Assembly (NCBI GenBank): GCA_021789555.1
Contig: JAJYJK010000005.1
Span: 46,455-110,454 of the forward strand
DNA length: 64,000 bases
Direction: 5' to 3'
DNA from: Nitrospirota bacterium
GTDB lineage: Bacteria > Nitrospirota > Thermodesulfovibrionia > Thermodesulfovibrionales > JdFR-88
Positions 42,709-51,996 of the stretch are shown here, piece after piece. The position numbers and the translations under genes were made by a program. Within the stretch, counting starts at the first letter, position 1, and each line of letters begins with the position of its first letter. The notes under the pieces are model-generated. The model was not told the DNA's origin. It searched no databases and saw only the letters and a list, made by a program, of their open reading frames with translations.

Positions 42709-42796
42709 TTACCTGAAGACTGGCCATAATTTATATTCATTACTAATCTATAGAGATTCTAAATTGTACCAAGGCGGTTGTCAAGAAAAAAATTTG

Positions 42797-42810
42797 ATGA
42801 TCTGGATCAT
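42797..42810 (+). promoter_or_regulatory. FNR/CRP-family box upstream of the NapH-like gene
   Basis: ATGATCTGGATCAT, matching the FNR consensus TTGATNNNNATCAA at 8 of 10 defined positions and perfectly symmetrical at the outer eight. It lies 36 bases before the start of the iron-sulfur membrane protein, a place where an FNR-type regulator would activate or block transcription. Confidence 0.45.
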
Positions 42811-42845
42811 AGCGCCTCCGGCGGGAAAATCCTTAAAATAGCCCC

Positions 42846-43856
42846 ATGGGGCGAAAAACGGCGGATGTGGAGAAACTAAGGCGGGGCGTGCAGGCGGCGG
42901 TAGTGCTCCTGAGCCTGTTTTCCGGCTTCCGGCTTTACGTGTTTGTGGGCCGCCTGCTGCGCGGCGGCCCCCCGATATTGAGACCGATGATGGTGACGAG
43001 GCCGGCGATGGTGGACGGTTTCCTGCCCATCGGCGGGCTGATGGGGCTGAAACTCTGGCTTTCCACGGGGATATTCGACAGGGTGCATCCGGCCGCGATA
43101 ATAATTCTTGCGGCGGCGATGCTCGTTTCGGCCCTCTTCAAGAAGGGTTTTTGCAGTTGGATATGTCCGGTCGGCGCGTTGTCGGAGGCGCTCTGGAAGA
43201 CGGGAAGGAAGATATCCGGGGGGCGGGATTTCAGGATGAACAGGCGCCTGGACCATGCCCTGCGGAGCGTGAAATACCTCCTGCTCGCCTTTTTTGTCCT
43301 GATGGTTTTTTCGATGTCCTCCGGGGCGCTGGCGGCATTTTTGGACGGGCCCTACTGGGTGGCCGCGGACGCGAGGATGCTCTGGTTTTTCGAGTATATG
43401 GGCACGGCGGCCGGGGTGGTGCTGGCGGGGCTCTTCGCGGGCTCTTTTTTCTACAGGAATTTCTGGTGCAGGTATTTCTGTCCTTACGGGGCGCTCCTGG
43501 GCCTGCTTGGTTTTTTAAGCCCGGCGAAGATAACGAGGGACGACGCGGCCTGCACCCATTGCGGCGCCTGCCGGGAAAACTGCCCGGCCTCCATCCCTGT
43601 AGATGAAAAGAGGAGGGTCAGGACGCCGGAGTGCAGCGGCTGCCTCACATGCGTGGCCCGCTGTCCCGCGCCGGGGGCCCTCGCAATGAGATTCAATAAA
43701 AGTAAATTCCGCATCGCGCCGCTCCTGTACGCGGCCATGCTCCTTGCGGTTTTCTTCGGGACGCTGTACGCGGCAAAGGCGACCGGCAACTGGTCCTCGA
43801 ATGTGCCGTATGCGGACTACCGGAGGATAATTCCGCTGATGAAGGATTTTGATTGA
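42846..43856 (+). CDS. NapH/NosR/CcoG-type polyferredoxin membrane protein
   Basis: A 336-residue inner-membrane protein with about five helices. Two membrane-edge motifs, FCSWICPVGAL and WCRYFCPYGALLG, are typical of NapH/CcoG-type proteins. Two [4Fe-4S] ferredoxin motifs follow (CTHCGACRENCP and CSGCLTCVARCP, about 236-280). Such proteins pass electrons from the quinone pool to periplasmic or cytosolic acceptors. No partner reductase is adjacent. The FNR-like box upstream fits expression under low oxygen. Confidence 0.88.
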   Translation: MGRKTADVEKLRRGVQAAVVLLSLFSGFRLYVFVGRLLRGGPPILRPMMVTRPAMVDGFLPIGGLMGLKLWLSTGIFDRVHPAAIIILAAAMLVSALFKKGFCSWICPVGALSEALWKTGRKISGGRDFRMNRRLDHALRSVKYLLLAFFVLMVFSMSSGALAAFLDGPYWVAADARMLWFFEYMGTAAGVVLAGLFAGSFFYRNFWCRYFCPYGALLGLLGFLSPAKITRDDAACTHCGACRENCPASIPVDEKRRVRTPECSGCLTCVARCPAPGALAMRFNKSKFRIAPLLYAAMLLAVFFGTLYAAKATGNWSSNVPYADYRRIIPLMKDFD

Positions 43857-43884
43857 CAGATAGGCCCGGTTTCCATACCGGTTT

Positions 43885-44136
43885 TCAGCGGCCCTTCAGC
43901 TTTCTGATATCTCTCAGCCACCTGCCGCATTTGGGGCATCTGTCCACCGAAAAGACCTCGATCTTGAGGAAACCGCCCGTCCTCACCTCTATTTCTATAT
44001 ACGGCACGTCTATGAAGATCTGGCAGCAGTAGTCCAGGCCGGTATCGACGGGCTCGTACCGGTGGAACTCCCTCCATATCTCGTCGGACTCTTCTTTGCG
44101 GATTCCCCGGCGGTCATTAAAATAATCCCTATTCAT
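43885..44136 (-). CDS. Small hypothetical protein with CxxC/CxxC-like motifs
   Basis: About 83 residues (MNRDYFNDRRGIRKEESDEI...) with YCC near residue 36 and a C-terminal CPKCGRWL that looks like half of a zinc ribbon. The ATG at 44136 has a strong GGGGAGGTCCCC upstream site. No family recognised; convergent with the NapH-like gene. The frame opens to 44193. Confidence 0.55.
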   Translation of the reverse strand: MNRDYFNDRRGIRKEESDEIWREFHRYEPVDTGLDYCCQIFIDVPYIEIEVRTGGFLKIEVFSVDRCPKCGRWLRDIRKLKGR

Positions 44137-44271
44137 CAGGGGACCTCCCCTTTGAATCACTGAAGCTGAAAGCTCCTGCCTGACTTTGTCCATTACTGTT
44201 TTTCCTGCCTACAGTTTATCACGTGCAACCATGTTGTCTATCCGCTTTACTATGCCGGCATTTTCTGGTAA

Positions 44272-45384
44272 ATGAATATAATTAATATGTGCGAGATAAT
44301 ACACGACGAGCTGGGGCCGCTCAAGGTAATGCGCCTGCATTGGGCGAAGGCCGGGCTTGAAGCAATCGTCGTGGTGGACAATATCGCGCTTGGCCCCGCC
44401 ATGGGCGGCGTGCGGGTGTCGCCGTCGGTGGGCCTCGTGGAGGTGCAGAGGCTGGCCCGCACCATGACGCTCAAAAACTCGATTGCGGGCCTGTCGCACG
44501 GCGGGGCGAAGGCGGGCATCATCCATGCCCCGGGCGCCGGGGACAAGAGGCAATATTTTAAAATTTTCGCGGCGCTTATAAAAAATCTTGCCGAGTATAT
44601 CCCGGGGCCGGACATGGGCAGCGACGAGGAATGCATGGCATGGATATACGAGGAGACGGGCAGGGCGGTGGGGCTTCCCGAGCGGATGGGCGGGCTCCCG
44701 CTTGACCGCCTTGGCGCAACGGGCTACGGTCTTACGGAATGCGCGGAGGTCGCCTGCCCCTATGCGGGGCTGAAGCTTGCGGGCGCCAGGATCGCCATAC
44801 ACGGGTTTGGAAGCGTGGGAAAGGCCGCTGCGAGGTTCATGCTCGAAAAAGGGGCCGTGCTCGTCGCCGCCGCGGACATCGGAGGCGCGGTATACCATCC
44901 CGAGGGATTGGACCTCGCGGAGCTTCTAAAGATAAAGCAGAAGACCGGCAGCATCGTCGGTTTCGAGTGCCCGGGCACAAGCTGCATGAAGCCGGAGGAC
45001 ATCTTTTCCGTCCCGTGCGATATACTTATACCGGCCGCCACGGCGGACGTCATAAACAGGGACAACGTCTACGGCATAAAGGCCAGGCTGGTGCTCCAGG
45101 GGGCCAATCTCCCCGTCACCAAAGAGGCCGAAGGGGTCCTTGCCAAACGCGGCATCCTGTCGGTGCCGGATTTCATTGCAAACGCGGGCGGGGTGATAAT
45201 GGCGGCGATGGAATACGCCAAAAAGAGCAGGCAGGAGGCCTTCAAGGCCATCTCCGAAAAGATAAGGGAAAACACCAGGCGCATAATCGAGAAGGCCGGC
45301 TCCGAAGGCAAGCTGCCATGGGAGGCGGGGGCGGAACTGGCGAAAAGACGCGTGACGGAGGCCATGGAAAACGGGCAGCCCTGA
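44272..45384 (+). CDS. Glu/Leu/Phe/Val dehydrogenase family protein
   Basis: A 370-residue oxidative deaminase. The catalytic region reads GPAMGGVRVSP, TLKNSIAGLSHGGAKAGI (catalytic Lys) and AEYIPGPDMGSDEECMAWI, and the NAD domain begins ARIAIHGFGSVGKAAARF; LQGANLPVT and VPDFIANAGGVI complete the fold. The size and motif order are closest to leucine/valine/phenylalanine dehydrogenases rather than glutamate dehydrogenase, but specificity is not provable. ATG 44272; an AT-rich region precedes it. Confidence 0.9.
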   Translation: MNIINMCEIIHDELGPLKVMRLHWAKAGLEAIVVVDNIALGPAMGGVRVSPSVGLVEVQRLARTMTLKNSIAGLSHGGAKAGIIHAPGAGDKRQYFKIFAALIKNLAEYIPGPDMGSDEECMAWIYEETGRAVGLPERMGGLPLDRLGATGYGLTECAEVACPYAGLKLAGARIAIHGFGSVGKAAARFMLEKGAVLVAAADIGGAVYHPEGLDLAELLKIKQKTGSIVGFECPGTSCMKPEDIFSVPCDILIPAATADVINRDNVYGIKARLVLQGANLPVTKEAEGVLAKRGILSVPDFIANAGGVIMAAMEYAKKSRQEAFKAISEKIRENTRRIIEKAGSEGKLPWEAGAELAKRRVTEAMENGQP

Positions 45385-45414
45385 ACCCGCGCCACGGAGT
45401 GTTTCTGCGCCGCG

Positions 45415-45494
45415 CCCATGGAGTTGCGAATCGATGTGCATCATCGCGCCGAAGACCAGCGTTTCAACCGACGTCCCCATGGAGTTGCGAATCG
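45415..45494. repeat. 19-bp direct repeat
   Basis: CCCATGGAGTTGCGAATCG at 45415-45433 and 45476-45494, 61 bases apart, in the gap after the dehydrogenase. A weaker GTGGCGAATCGTGAC lies at 45531-45545. No coding role. Confidence 0.5.
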
Positions 45495-45570
45495 GGGACG
45501 CCGGGCCGAGGAGTGTTCCGGACGAAGCGTGGCGAATCGTGACCGCCGCGTACACTGAACCCGGGTTGCC

Positions 45571-45627
45571 ATGAACATCTATCAGGAAGACAGGACCGGG
45601 CGCGCGCTTGAGGACCTCAAAAAGTGA
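45571..45627 (+). pseudogene. Fragment resembling P-type ATPase internal sequence
   Basis: An 18-codon stretch (MNIYQEDRTGRALEDLKK, then TGA) is closely like residues about 83-100 of the neighbouring P-type ATPase (MTIYQGGKTERALEALKD), including at the DNA level. Its stop overlaps the GTG start of that ATPase. It looks like a remnant of a second, lost ATPase copy. Confidence 0.5.
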
Positions 45628-48206
45628 CTGAAGAGCGTTTCGATATAAGAGCGGTCAGGGGCCTTTCGGAGGCCGAGGCCGCCCGCAGGCTGAAGACCGA
45701 GGGGCCAAACGAACTGCCGCAGGCCCGGAGGAAAAATCTCCTCAAAATAGCCGCAAATGTCCTGGGGGAGCCGATGTTTCTGCTCCTGATAGCGGGCGGC
45801 GTCATTTATCTGCTCCTGGGGGACCGGGGACAGGCCGTGATACTGCTTGGCTTCGTGGCCGTCATCATGGGCATGACCATCTACCAGGGAGGCAAGACCG
45901 AGCGCGCGCTTGAGGCCCTCAAGGACCTCACGAGCCCGAGGGCGCGCGTGGTGAGGGACGCAGCGGAAAGAAGGATACCCGGCCGGGAGGTCGTAAGGGG
46001 CGACACGATAATCATCTCGGAGGGCGACCGTGTGCCTGCCGACGCCGTTTTGGTCGCCGCCCTGAATCTTTTTGTGGACGAGGCCCTGCTGACCGGCGAG
46101 TCCGTGCCGGTGAGAAAAAATCCTTATGCCGAAGAGGCGCTGCCGGAGGCCGTTGCGCGTCCCGGCGGCGAGGGCATTCCCTTTGTGTACTCCGGCACGC
46201 TTTCGGTCGGAGGGTTCGGCGTGGCCCGGGTGCTTGCTACGGGGGCCGCGACCGAGATAGGGAAAATTGGCCGGGCGCTCCGCGAGATAAAGGCGGAGAA
46301 GACCCCGCTCCAGAAGCAGACGGGCGGCCTGGTCCGCAGCCTCGCGGTCGTCGGTCTTTCGGTCTGCGCGCTCGTGGCGGTCCTCTACGGCATTGCCAGG
46401 CGGGACTGGCTCGAAGGATTTCTTGCCGGCGTCACGCTTGCCATGGCGGTCTTGCCGGAGGAGTTCCCGATGGTGCTGACGGTCTTTCTGGCCCTCGGGG
46501 CCTGGCGCATGTCCCGGAGAAACGTGCTTACCCGAAGGGTGCCCGCGGTTGAGACGCTGGGCGGGGCCACTGTGCTGTGCGTTGACAAGACCGGCACGCT
46601 GACCACCAACCAGATGGCGGTAAAAAAGATATACCGGCCGGGCGGCGGCGATTTCGCTTTTTTCGACGTCGAGTCCGCGGCCGGCCGCCCCATGCCCGAG
46701 GAATTCCACGAGATAATAGAATACGCGGTGCTCGCAAGCAGGAAGGACCCGTTTGACCCGATGGAAAAGGCCCTGCGGGAGGCGGGCGGCCTCTGGCTCG
46801 TAAATACGGAGCATATACATGAGGACTGGACGCTGGTGCAGGAATATCCCATTTCGGGAAGGCTTTTGGTGATGTCCCGCGTCTGGAGGCCCAACGGCGA
46901 AAGCGATTACGTTATCGCCGCAAAGGGCGCGCCGGAGTCGATCGGCGACATCTGCCACATGACGGAAGAGGAGGGCCGCGAGCTGGTCTCGCGGGTAGAC
47001 CGCATGGCGGGGGAGGGTTTCAGGGTCATAGGCGTGGCCAGGGCCAGGTCCAAACCCGCCGCCCTGCCCGACGGGCAGCACGCGTTTACGTTTGAGTTTC
47101 TGGGTCTTATAGGGCTGGCCGACCCGGTGCGCCCGGGCGTGGCCGCCGCGCTCGGCATGTGCCGCGAGGCGGGCATAAAGGTGCTTATGATTACAGGCGA
47201 TTACCCGGTGACGGCCGGCATGATCGCCAGACGGATAGGGCTCGGGGGCGAAAGGCCGCAGATAATCACCGGCCCCGAGCTTCGCGCGATGGACGACTGG
47301 CAGTTAAGGCGCAGGATAAAAGAGGCGGACATCTTCTGCCGGGTGCTGCCGGAGCAGAAACTGAGGATAGTAAACGCGCTGAAGGCGGGCGGGGAGACGG
47401 TCGCGATGACCGGCGACGGGGTCAACGACGCCCCCGCGCTGAAGGCCGCGGACATAGGCATAGCGATGGGCGGGCGCGGCACCGACGTCGCCCGCGAGGC
47501 CTCCTCGATAGTGCTTCTGGACGACGACTTTTCCTCCATCGTGCAGGGCGTCAGGATGGGCCGTCGGATATTCGATAACATCAAGAAGGCCACGGTCTAC
47601 GTGCTCGCCATACATGTGCCCATCGCGGGCATGGCGCTCATACCGGTCGTCCTCGGCATGCCCCTTGTTTTTATGCCGGTGCACATAGTGTTTCTGGAGC
47701 TGATAATCGACCCCGCCTGCTCGATCATCTTCGAGGCCGAACCGGAGGAGCAAAACGTGATGGCGCGCCCGCCGGCCAGGGGAGAGTCCCTCATCGGCAG
47801 GCGCACGCTTTTTATGAGCATGCTCCAGGGCGCAAGCGTGCTGGCCGCCGTGCTTGCCGTCTTCCTTGCGGCGGTCTTTCGCGGGCGGGCGGCGACCGAG
47901 GCGCGCGCACTGGGTTTTACGACCCTGGTCATAGCCAACCTCGCCCTGATACTCGTGAACCGTTCCTGGACGATGGGGCTTGCCGCCTCCCTGCGGGTGA
48001 GAAACCCGGCGCTCTGGTGGGTGGCGGGGGGCGCGGCCATCTTCCTGGCCGCCGTCCTTTATGCGCCCGCGCTGAGGAGCGTTTTCCAGTTCGGCGCGCT
48101 TGGCCCCGCGGACCTGCTGGTCTGCCTGGGGGCCGGCGTCGTGAGCGTATTATGGTTCGAGTGGTTCAAGAAGGCGGGCAGAGACCATAACAGGGCCTTG
48201 GGATAG
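45624..48206 (+). CDS. Cation-transporting P-type ATPase
   Basis: An 860-residue P-type ATPase: N-terminal cation-ATPase domain (GLSEAEAARRLKTEGPNELP), actuator loop (DEALLTGESVPVRK), phosphorylation site Asp321 in VDKTGTLTTNQM, nucleotide domain (KGAPESI), hinge TGDGVNDAPALKAADIGIAMG and a C-terminal helical domain. TM4 reads AVLPEEFPMVL, the PEEFP variant also found in bacterial relatives of P2 (Ca2+/Mn2+-like) pumps, so the ion is not certain. GTG start at 45624. Length is normal for a P2-type pump. Confidence 0.92.
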   Translation: MTEERFDIRAVRGLSEAEAARRLKTEGPNELPQARRKNLLKIAANVLGEPMFLLLIAGGVIYLLLGDRGQAVILLGFVAVIMGMTIYQGGKTERALEALKDLTSPRARVVRDAAERRIPGREVVRGDTIIISEGDRVPADAVLVAALNLFVDEALLTGESVPVRKNPYAEEALPEAVARPGGEGIPFVYSGTLSVGGFGVARVLATGAATEIGKIGRALREIKAEKTPLQKQTGGLVRSLAVVGLSVCALVAVLYGIARRDWLEGFLAGVTLAMAVLPEEFPMVLTVFLALGAWRMSRRNVLTRRVPAVETLGGATVLCVDKTGTLTTNQMAVKKIYRPGGGDFAFFDVESAAGRPMPEEFHEIIEYAVLASRKDPFDPMEKALREAGGLWLVNTEHIHEDWTLVQEYPISGRLLVMSRVWRPNGESDYVIAAKGAPESIGDICHMTEEEGRELVSRVDRMAGEGFRVIGVARARSKPAALPDGQHAFTFEFLGLIGLADPVRPGVAAALGMCREAGIKVLMITGDYPVTAGMIARRIGLGGERPQIITGPELRAMDDWQLRRRIKEADIFCRVLPEQKLRIVNALKAGGETVAMTGDGVNDAPALKAADIGIAMGGRGTDVAREASSIVLLDDDFSSIVQGVRMGRRIFDNIKKATVYVLAIHVPIAGMALIPVVLGMPLVFMPVHIVFLELIIDPACSIIFEAEPEEQNVMARPPARGESLIGRRTLFMSMLQGASVLAAVLAVFLAAVFRGRAATEARALGFTTLVIANLALILVNRSWTMGLAASLRVRNPALWWVAGGAAIFLAAVLYAPALRSVFQFGALGPADLLVCLGAGVVSVLWFEWFKKAGRDHNRALG

Positions 48207-48227
48207 GGGCGGTTTTTTTTAAAGAAA

Positions 48228-49697
48228 TTATCCGGAATTGCGCGTGATCCATGCGCCCTGACGCCGGCAGGTTAAAAAGGCGTAAGGTATGATCCATTGG
48301 CACGACAGGACCCAGAAGAACTCATAGGCGATTACCCATGCGAAGTCGGAATCTTTTTCGTTGCAGTAATAGATTACCGCCAGCGGCAAGCTTATAAGTG
48401 AGACGACAACGGAATGGCGGAACAGCCAATGGAGGCTGGTCAACAGCAGGAAGTAACTGTGGAAAATAAGCAGATAAGGCACAATCAGGGTCGAGGCGAT
48501 CAGCAGTGAATTGATCCTGAACCCCCACAGGTAGTCGCGCCGAAAGGGCTTGAAGATAAAAGACAGCAAGACTGCCGTTTCCCGGATGTTGCTTCTGGCC
48601 CATCTCAGAAACATTTTTGTCATCCCGCAGTAGCCCGGCGGCATTTGAGACCACACGACCGCGCTGGACTGAAAGAAGGAATGTAACCCCTGGGCGGTAA
48701 TCAGGTTCGTCATCGAGCGGTCTTCACCCGTAAGGCAGGGCGCACCCAGGAAGGTCTGGTTAAGCCATTTCTGCAAGACCGGTCTTACCGCCGATGCGCG
48801 GTAGAGCGACAGGGTGCCGGGTGTGGTCAGGAGCCCGCGTATCCTGCTCTGGTACGCCCTCGAAAAAGTGAAAGACAAGGAGAATTGGACTTTCAGGAGA
48901 CGGGTTATAAGGCTGTCGTTCCTGTTTAATACTTTCACGCAGCCGGCCACCAGGCCGATCCTCTGGTCCCGCACGAGTGGGGCGGCCCCGTTTCTGATCG
49001 CATTGCGCTCCACGATGCTGTCGGAATCGATCGTTACCCATACTTCTCCGTCTGCGTGCTGGAACCCCGTGTAGAGCGCGTGTCTTTTGCCTTCGTTGAC
49101 GGGTTTCCTGATGGTCTTGACGTTTGCAGACGCTTCGGAGGCCGCCTTCTGTATGAAATGCCATGTGTCGTCGGTGCTCCCGTCGTCGACCACGATTATC
49201 TGGAGCCTGTCTTCCGGGTAGTTGCTCTGCGCGACGGAACTGATAGAGTCCTCCACAAGCCGGCCTTCATTGTACGCCGGAATAATTACGGAAATTGCAG
49301 GCAGACTCTCGTTGTCCACGGGCGGCACAGGCCGGTAGCCAAGCCAGAGCAACACCCTCCATATCATTGCACAGTAGTAAACCGCGCCGTAAGCGGACAT
49401 CGTCCAGAACCACAACTTGCCCAGAGGCGCTTTCGGGACGTCCTGAAGAAAAGTGCCTGGGAACCCGGTGGCGGCGGCGGACAGTATTATGACCGCTGTG
49501 ATGCCGGCAATCCCCCATTTGGCCCATATCTCCCAGCTTGCCGGTATCTGTCCCATTTTTATCCGGTCGGGCGTGACGAAGACATCTTCTTCCGGCGGGC
49601 TGTATATGCCTTCATCGGCAGGTGAAAGCCGGCAGGCCGATGCTATCCTTGCAGATGGGCTGTCTTCCGCCATAGTCTTTGCGTGTGCTTTATGCAT
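48228..49697 (-). CDS. Family 2 membrane glycosyltransferase
   Basis: About 489 residues, a processive-type GT2 similar to chitin/hyaluronan/cellulose synthases. Two N-terminal helices, then AISVIIPAYNEGRLVEDSI, VVDDGSTDDT, TIDSDSIVERNAI (DxD), GEDRSMTNLI and MFLRWARSN (R/QxxRW-like), followed by four C-terminal helices. The product polymer is unknown and no export partners adjoin it. ATG 49697 (MHKAHAKTM) follows AAGAGGAAATC; the frame opens to 49739. Confidence 0.88.
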   Translation of the reverse strand: MHKAHAKTMAEDSPSARIASACRLSPADEGIYSPPEEDVFVTPDRIKMGQIPASWEIWAKWGIAGITAVIILSAAATGFPGTFLQDVPKAPLGKLWFWTMSAYGAVYYCAMIWRVLLWLGYRPVPPVDNESLPAISVIIPAYNEGRLVEDSISSVAQSNYPEDRLQIIVVDDGSTDDTWHFIQKAASEASANVKTIRKPVNEGKRHALYTGFQHADGEVWVTIDSDSIVERNAIRNGAAPLVRDQRIGLVAGCVKVLNRNDSLITRLLKVQFSLSFTFSRAYQSRIRGLLTTPGTLSLYRASAVRPVLQKWLNQTFLGAPCLTGEDRSMTNLITAQGLHSFFQSSAVVWSQMPPGYCGMTKMFLRWARSNIRETAVLLSFIFKPFRRDYLWGFRINSLLIASTLIVPYLLIFHSYFLLLTSLHWLFRHSVVVSLISLPLAVIYYCNEKDSDFAWVIAYEFFWVLSCQWIIPYAFLTCRRQGAWITRNSG

Positions 49698-49823
49698 GAT
49701 TTCCTCTTGGAAAAAAGACCCCCACCGCCAGACGCCCATATTCTAGCATAAAGCCTTGCGGCCCGGAAGAATGCCGCGCGGAGGGGGATCCCGGTTTATT
49801 CGCATGCGATAAAAGGCCCTGAA

Positions 49824-50507
49824 TCAGACAAAAATCTTCGCGTCCAGCACGAAGGCCCCTTCGGGCGAGAGGGCAAGGGGATTCAGGTCTATCTCCTTTA
49901 TGAGCCCGGTGGCTATGAGCCGGGAGACGGTCACTAAAGAGGCCGCCAGGGCGTTAAAATCCACGGATGGCCTCCCGCGGACCCCCTTGAGCAAACCAAA
50001 CCCCTTTATCCTCGATGCGAGTTTCAGCGCCTCCCTGCGGCTGGCCGGTGCGAGCGCAAAGGAGACGTCATGAAAGACCTCCACAAAAACACCTCCCAGC
50101 CCGAACATCACGACCGGCCCGAACTGTGCGTCTATAAGTCCGCCGGCTATCGTCTCGAGGCCGCCCCCTATCATCTCTTCCACAAGCACGCCCCTGGCCT
50201 TTTTTACATTTTTCAGTATTTCCCGTGCGGAGCGCTCAAGCTCCCCTTCCGTCCTTATCCCGAGCACCACCGCCCGCGCCTCGCTCTTCGAGCGGATATC
50301 CGGCGAGGCGGCCTTCACCACCAGCGGGAACCGGAGCTTTTTTCGATGAAGCAGACGGACGCCCTCGGTTGTGAAATTTCCCGCGGGTATGAAAAAACCC
50401 TTCGGGACCGACAGGCCAAGTCCCTTCAGCAGGCGCTTGACCTCATGCTCCATCGGCTGCCGCCCGGCCGTCTCGTCCAGGAGCGATTTAAGGGCGTCTT
50501 TGATCAT
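49824..50507 (-). CDS. ADP-forming acetyl-CoA synthetase, beta (ATP-grasp) subunit
   Basis: About 227 residues forming an ATP-grasp fold: RFPLVVKAASPDIRSKSEARAVVLGI, VEEMIGGGLETIAGGLIDAQFGPVVMFGLGGVFVEVFHDVSFALAP and IDLNPLALSPEGAFVLDAKIFV. This is the beta subunit of the acetyl-CoA synthetase (ADP-forming)/acyl-CoA synthetase family, which makes acetate and ATP from acetyl-CoA, ADP and phosphate. It follows the alpha subunit gene by about 97 bases. ATG 50507 (MIKDALKSLL); the frame is open to 50600. Confidence 0.9.
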   Translation of the reverse strand: MIKDALKSLLDETAGRQPMEHEVKRLLKGLGLSVPKGFFIPAGNFTTEGVRLLHRKKLRFPLVVKAASPDIRSKSEARAVVLGIRTEGELERSAREILKNVKKARGVLVEEMIGGGLETIAGGLIDAQFGPVVMFGLGGVFVEVFHDVSFALAPASRREALKLASRIKGFGLLKGVRGRPSVDFNALAASLVTVSRLIATGLIKEIDLNPLALSPEGAFVLDAKIFV

Positions 50508-50604
50508 AAAATTGCACTCGCCGCCAAAAATTTCACCCTCTCTACCTTTGCCCCAAAAAAGGGGACCAGTCCCCCTTTGGCTTTTTGTGAAACCAAGCAA
50601 GCAC

Positions 50605-51996
50605 CTAATCCTTTTTTAGAAGTTTCCTTAGCGCCCGGACCGCCCTTTCCGGAGAATTCAAGGCCGGTATGCCGGCCTCCTCCAGCGTCCGCGAGAGTTT
50701 TTGGCCCACGGCGTCCCGGCCCGTATGGAAGACCATCGGCTTTCCGGAGCGCCTCTTGAAATCCGCAAGCACCAGCCCAAGCCCCTCCGTTATCCCCCGG
50801 ACCGCCGACAGCGCGATTATGATAAAGCCGTCGTAGTCCTCTTTGAGTCCCTCCAGGACGGTGCGGTAATCCTCATCTTTTACCTGGGCGGTAAGGTCGA
50901 AGGGGTTTCCGGGCACGTAGAAGGGGGGGAATATTTTTTTAAAACGCGCGAGTTTCCGCGGCGGCATTCCCGCCTCATAAAAACCCTGCCTCGCGCATTC
51001 GTCCGAGGCGAGCACACCCGCGCCCCCTCCGTTCGTGAGGATGAGCACCCGGTTGCCCTTCAGGGGTTTTTGAAGGGCGAGCGCCCTGGCGCCGTCCACG
51101 AGGTCCTCGAAGTCGGCCGCCTCGGCCAGGCCGAATTGCGCCAGGACGGACTTGAAGACCCTGTAGCTGCCGGCAAGCCTTCCTGTGTGGGAGAAGGCGG
51201 CCGCCTGGCCCGCCGCCGCCTTTCCGGCCTTCAATATGAGCAGGGGTTTTCGCCGCGCGAGGGCGCGCGCCCGCCTTATGAACCTTCTGCCGTCCCTGAC
51301 GGATTCAATATATGAGATGACGGCCTTTGTATTGTCGTCCCCTTCGAGATATTCAAAGATGTCGGATTCGTCTATGTCGGCGGCGTTGCCGTAATGCGCG
51401 GTTATGGAGCTGCCCACCGGGGGCTGCGACAGGGAAAACGCCTCGAAGATGAGCGACAGGACGGCGCCGCTCTGGGTTACGATGGCGACACCCCCCGGAT
51501 GCGGACGCGACAGCCTTTCGGCCGTCAGTATGAAGGTATCGAGGCCGTTTGAGCTGTTATGCACCCCCATGCAGTTCGGCCCGACAAGTCTTATGCCGCC
51601 CTCGCGCGCTATCCTTTGGACGGCCTCCTGGAGGTCCATCCGGCCCGCCTCGGCAAAGCCCGCGCTCACGATGATGGCGCACTTGACGCGGCCCTTCAAC
51701 TCTTCGAGTATGCCAGGGGTCTCCGGGGCTGGCCTTATGATTATCGCAAGGTCATTTTTGCTTTTGGGTATCTCGTCACCCCATATCTCGTCAATCGTGG
51801 CGTAAGATCTTACTCCCATGAGGCGACGGAATTTCGGGTTAACCGGGAAGACCCGCACTTTTGGCCGGAGTCTTAGCAGGTTTTTAAGGACGACGCCCCC
51901 GAGTTTGAGCCCGGTGTGGGAGGCCCCCACCAGCACTATGCTTCTGGGATTGAAGAGGGGCTCAAGCGACTTCAACGAAGGTTTATGCGCTTTCAA
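50605..51996 (-). CDS. ADP-forming acetyl-CoA synthetase, alpha (CoA-binding) subunit
   Basis: 463 residues with a CoA-binding Rossmann domain (SIVLVGASHTGLKLGGVV, VSAGFAEAGRMDLQEAV, GPNCMGVHN), a succinyl-CoA synthetase-like ligase domain (VTQSGAVLSLIF, ILKAGKAAAGQAAAFSHTGRLAGSY, with the phosphohistidine in SHTG) and a third domain (LTNGGGAGVLASDECARQG). Together with the beta subunit gene it makes a complete ACD enzyme. It overlaps the end of the dehydrogenase E2 gene by 14 bases, so the whole PDH-ACD set is one operon. Confidence 0.92.
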   Translation of the reverse strand: MKAHKPSLKSLEPLFNPRSIVLVGASHTGLKLGGVVLKNLLRLRPKVRVFPVNPKFRRLMGVRSYATIDEIWGDEIPKSKNDLAIIIRPAPETPGILEELKGRVKCAIIVSAGFAEAGRMDLQEAVQRIAREGGIRLVGPNCMGVHNSSNGLDTFILTAERLSRPHPGGVAIVTQSGAVLSLIFEAFSLSQPPVGSSITAHYGNAADIDESDIFEYLEGDDNTKAVISYIESVRDGRRFIRRARALARRKPLLILKAGKAAAGQAAAFSHTGRLAGSYRVFKSVLAQFGLAEAADFEDLVDGARALALQKPLKGNRVLILTNGGGAGVLASDECARQGFYEAGMPPRKLARFKKIFPPFYVPGNPFDLTAQVKDEDYRTVLEGLKEDYDGFIIIALSAVRGITEGLGLVLADFKRRSGKPMVFHTGRDAVGQKLSRTLEEAGIPALNSPERAVRALRKLLKKD

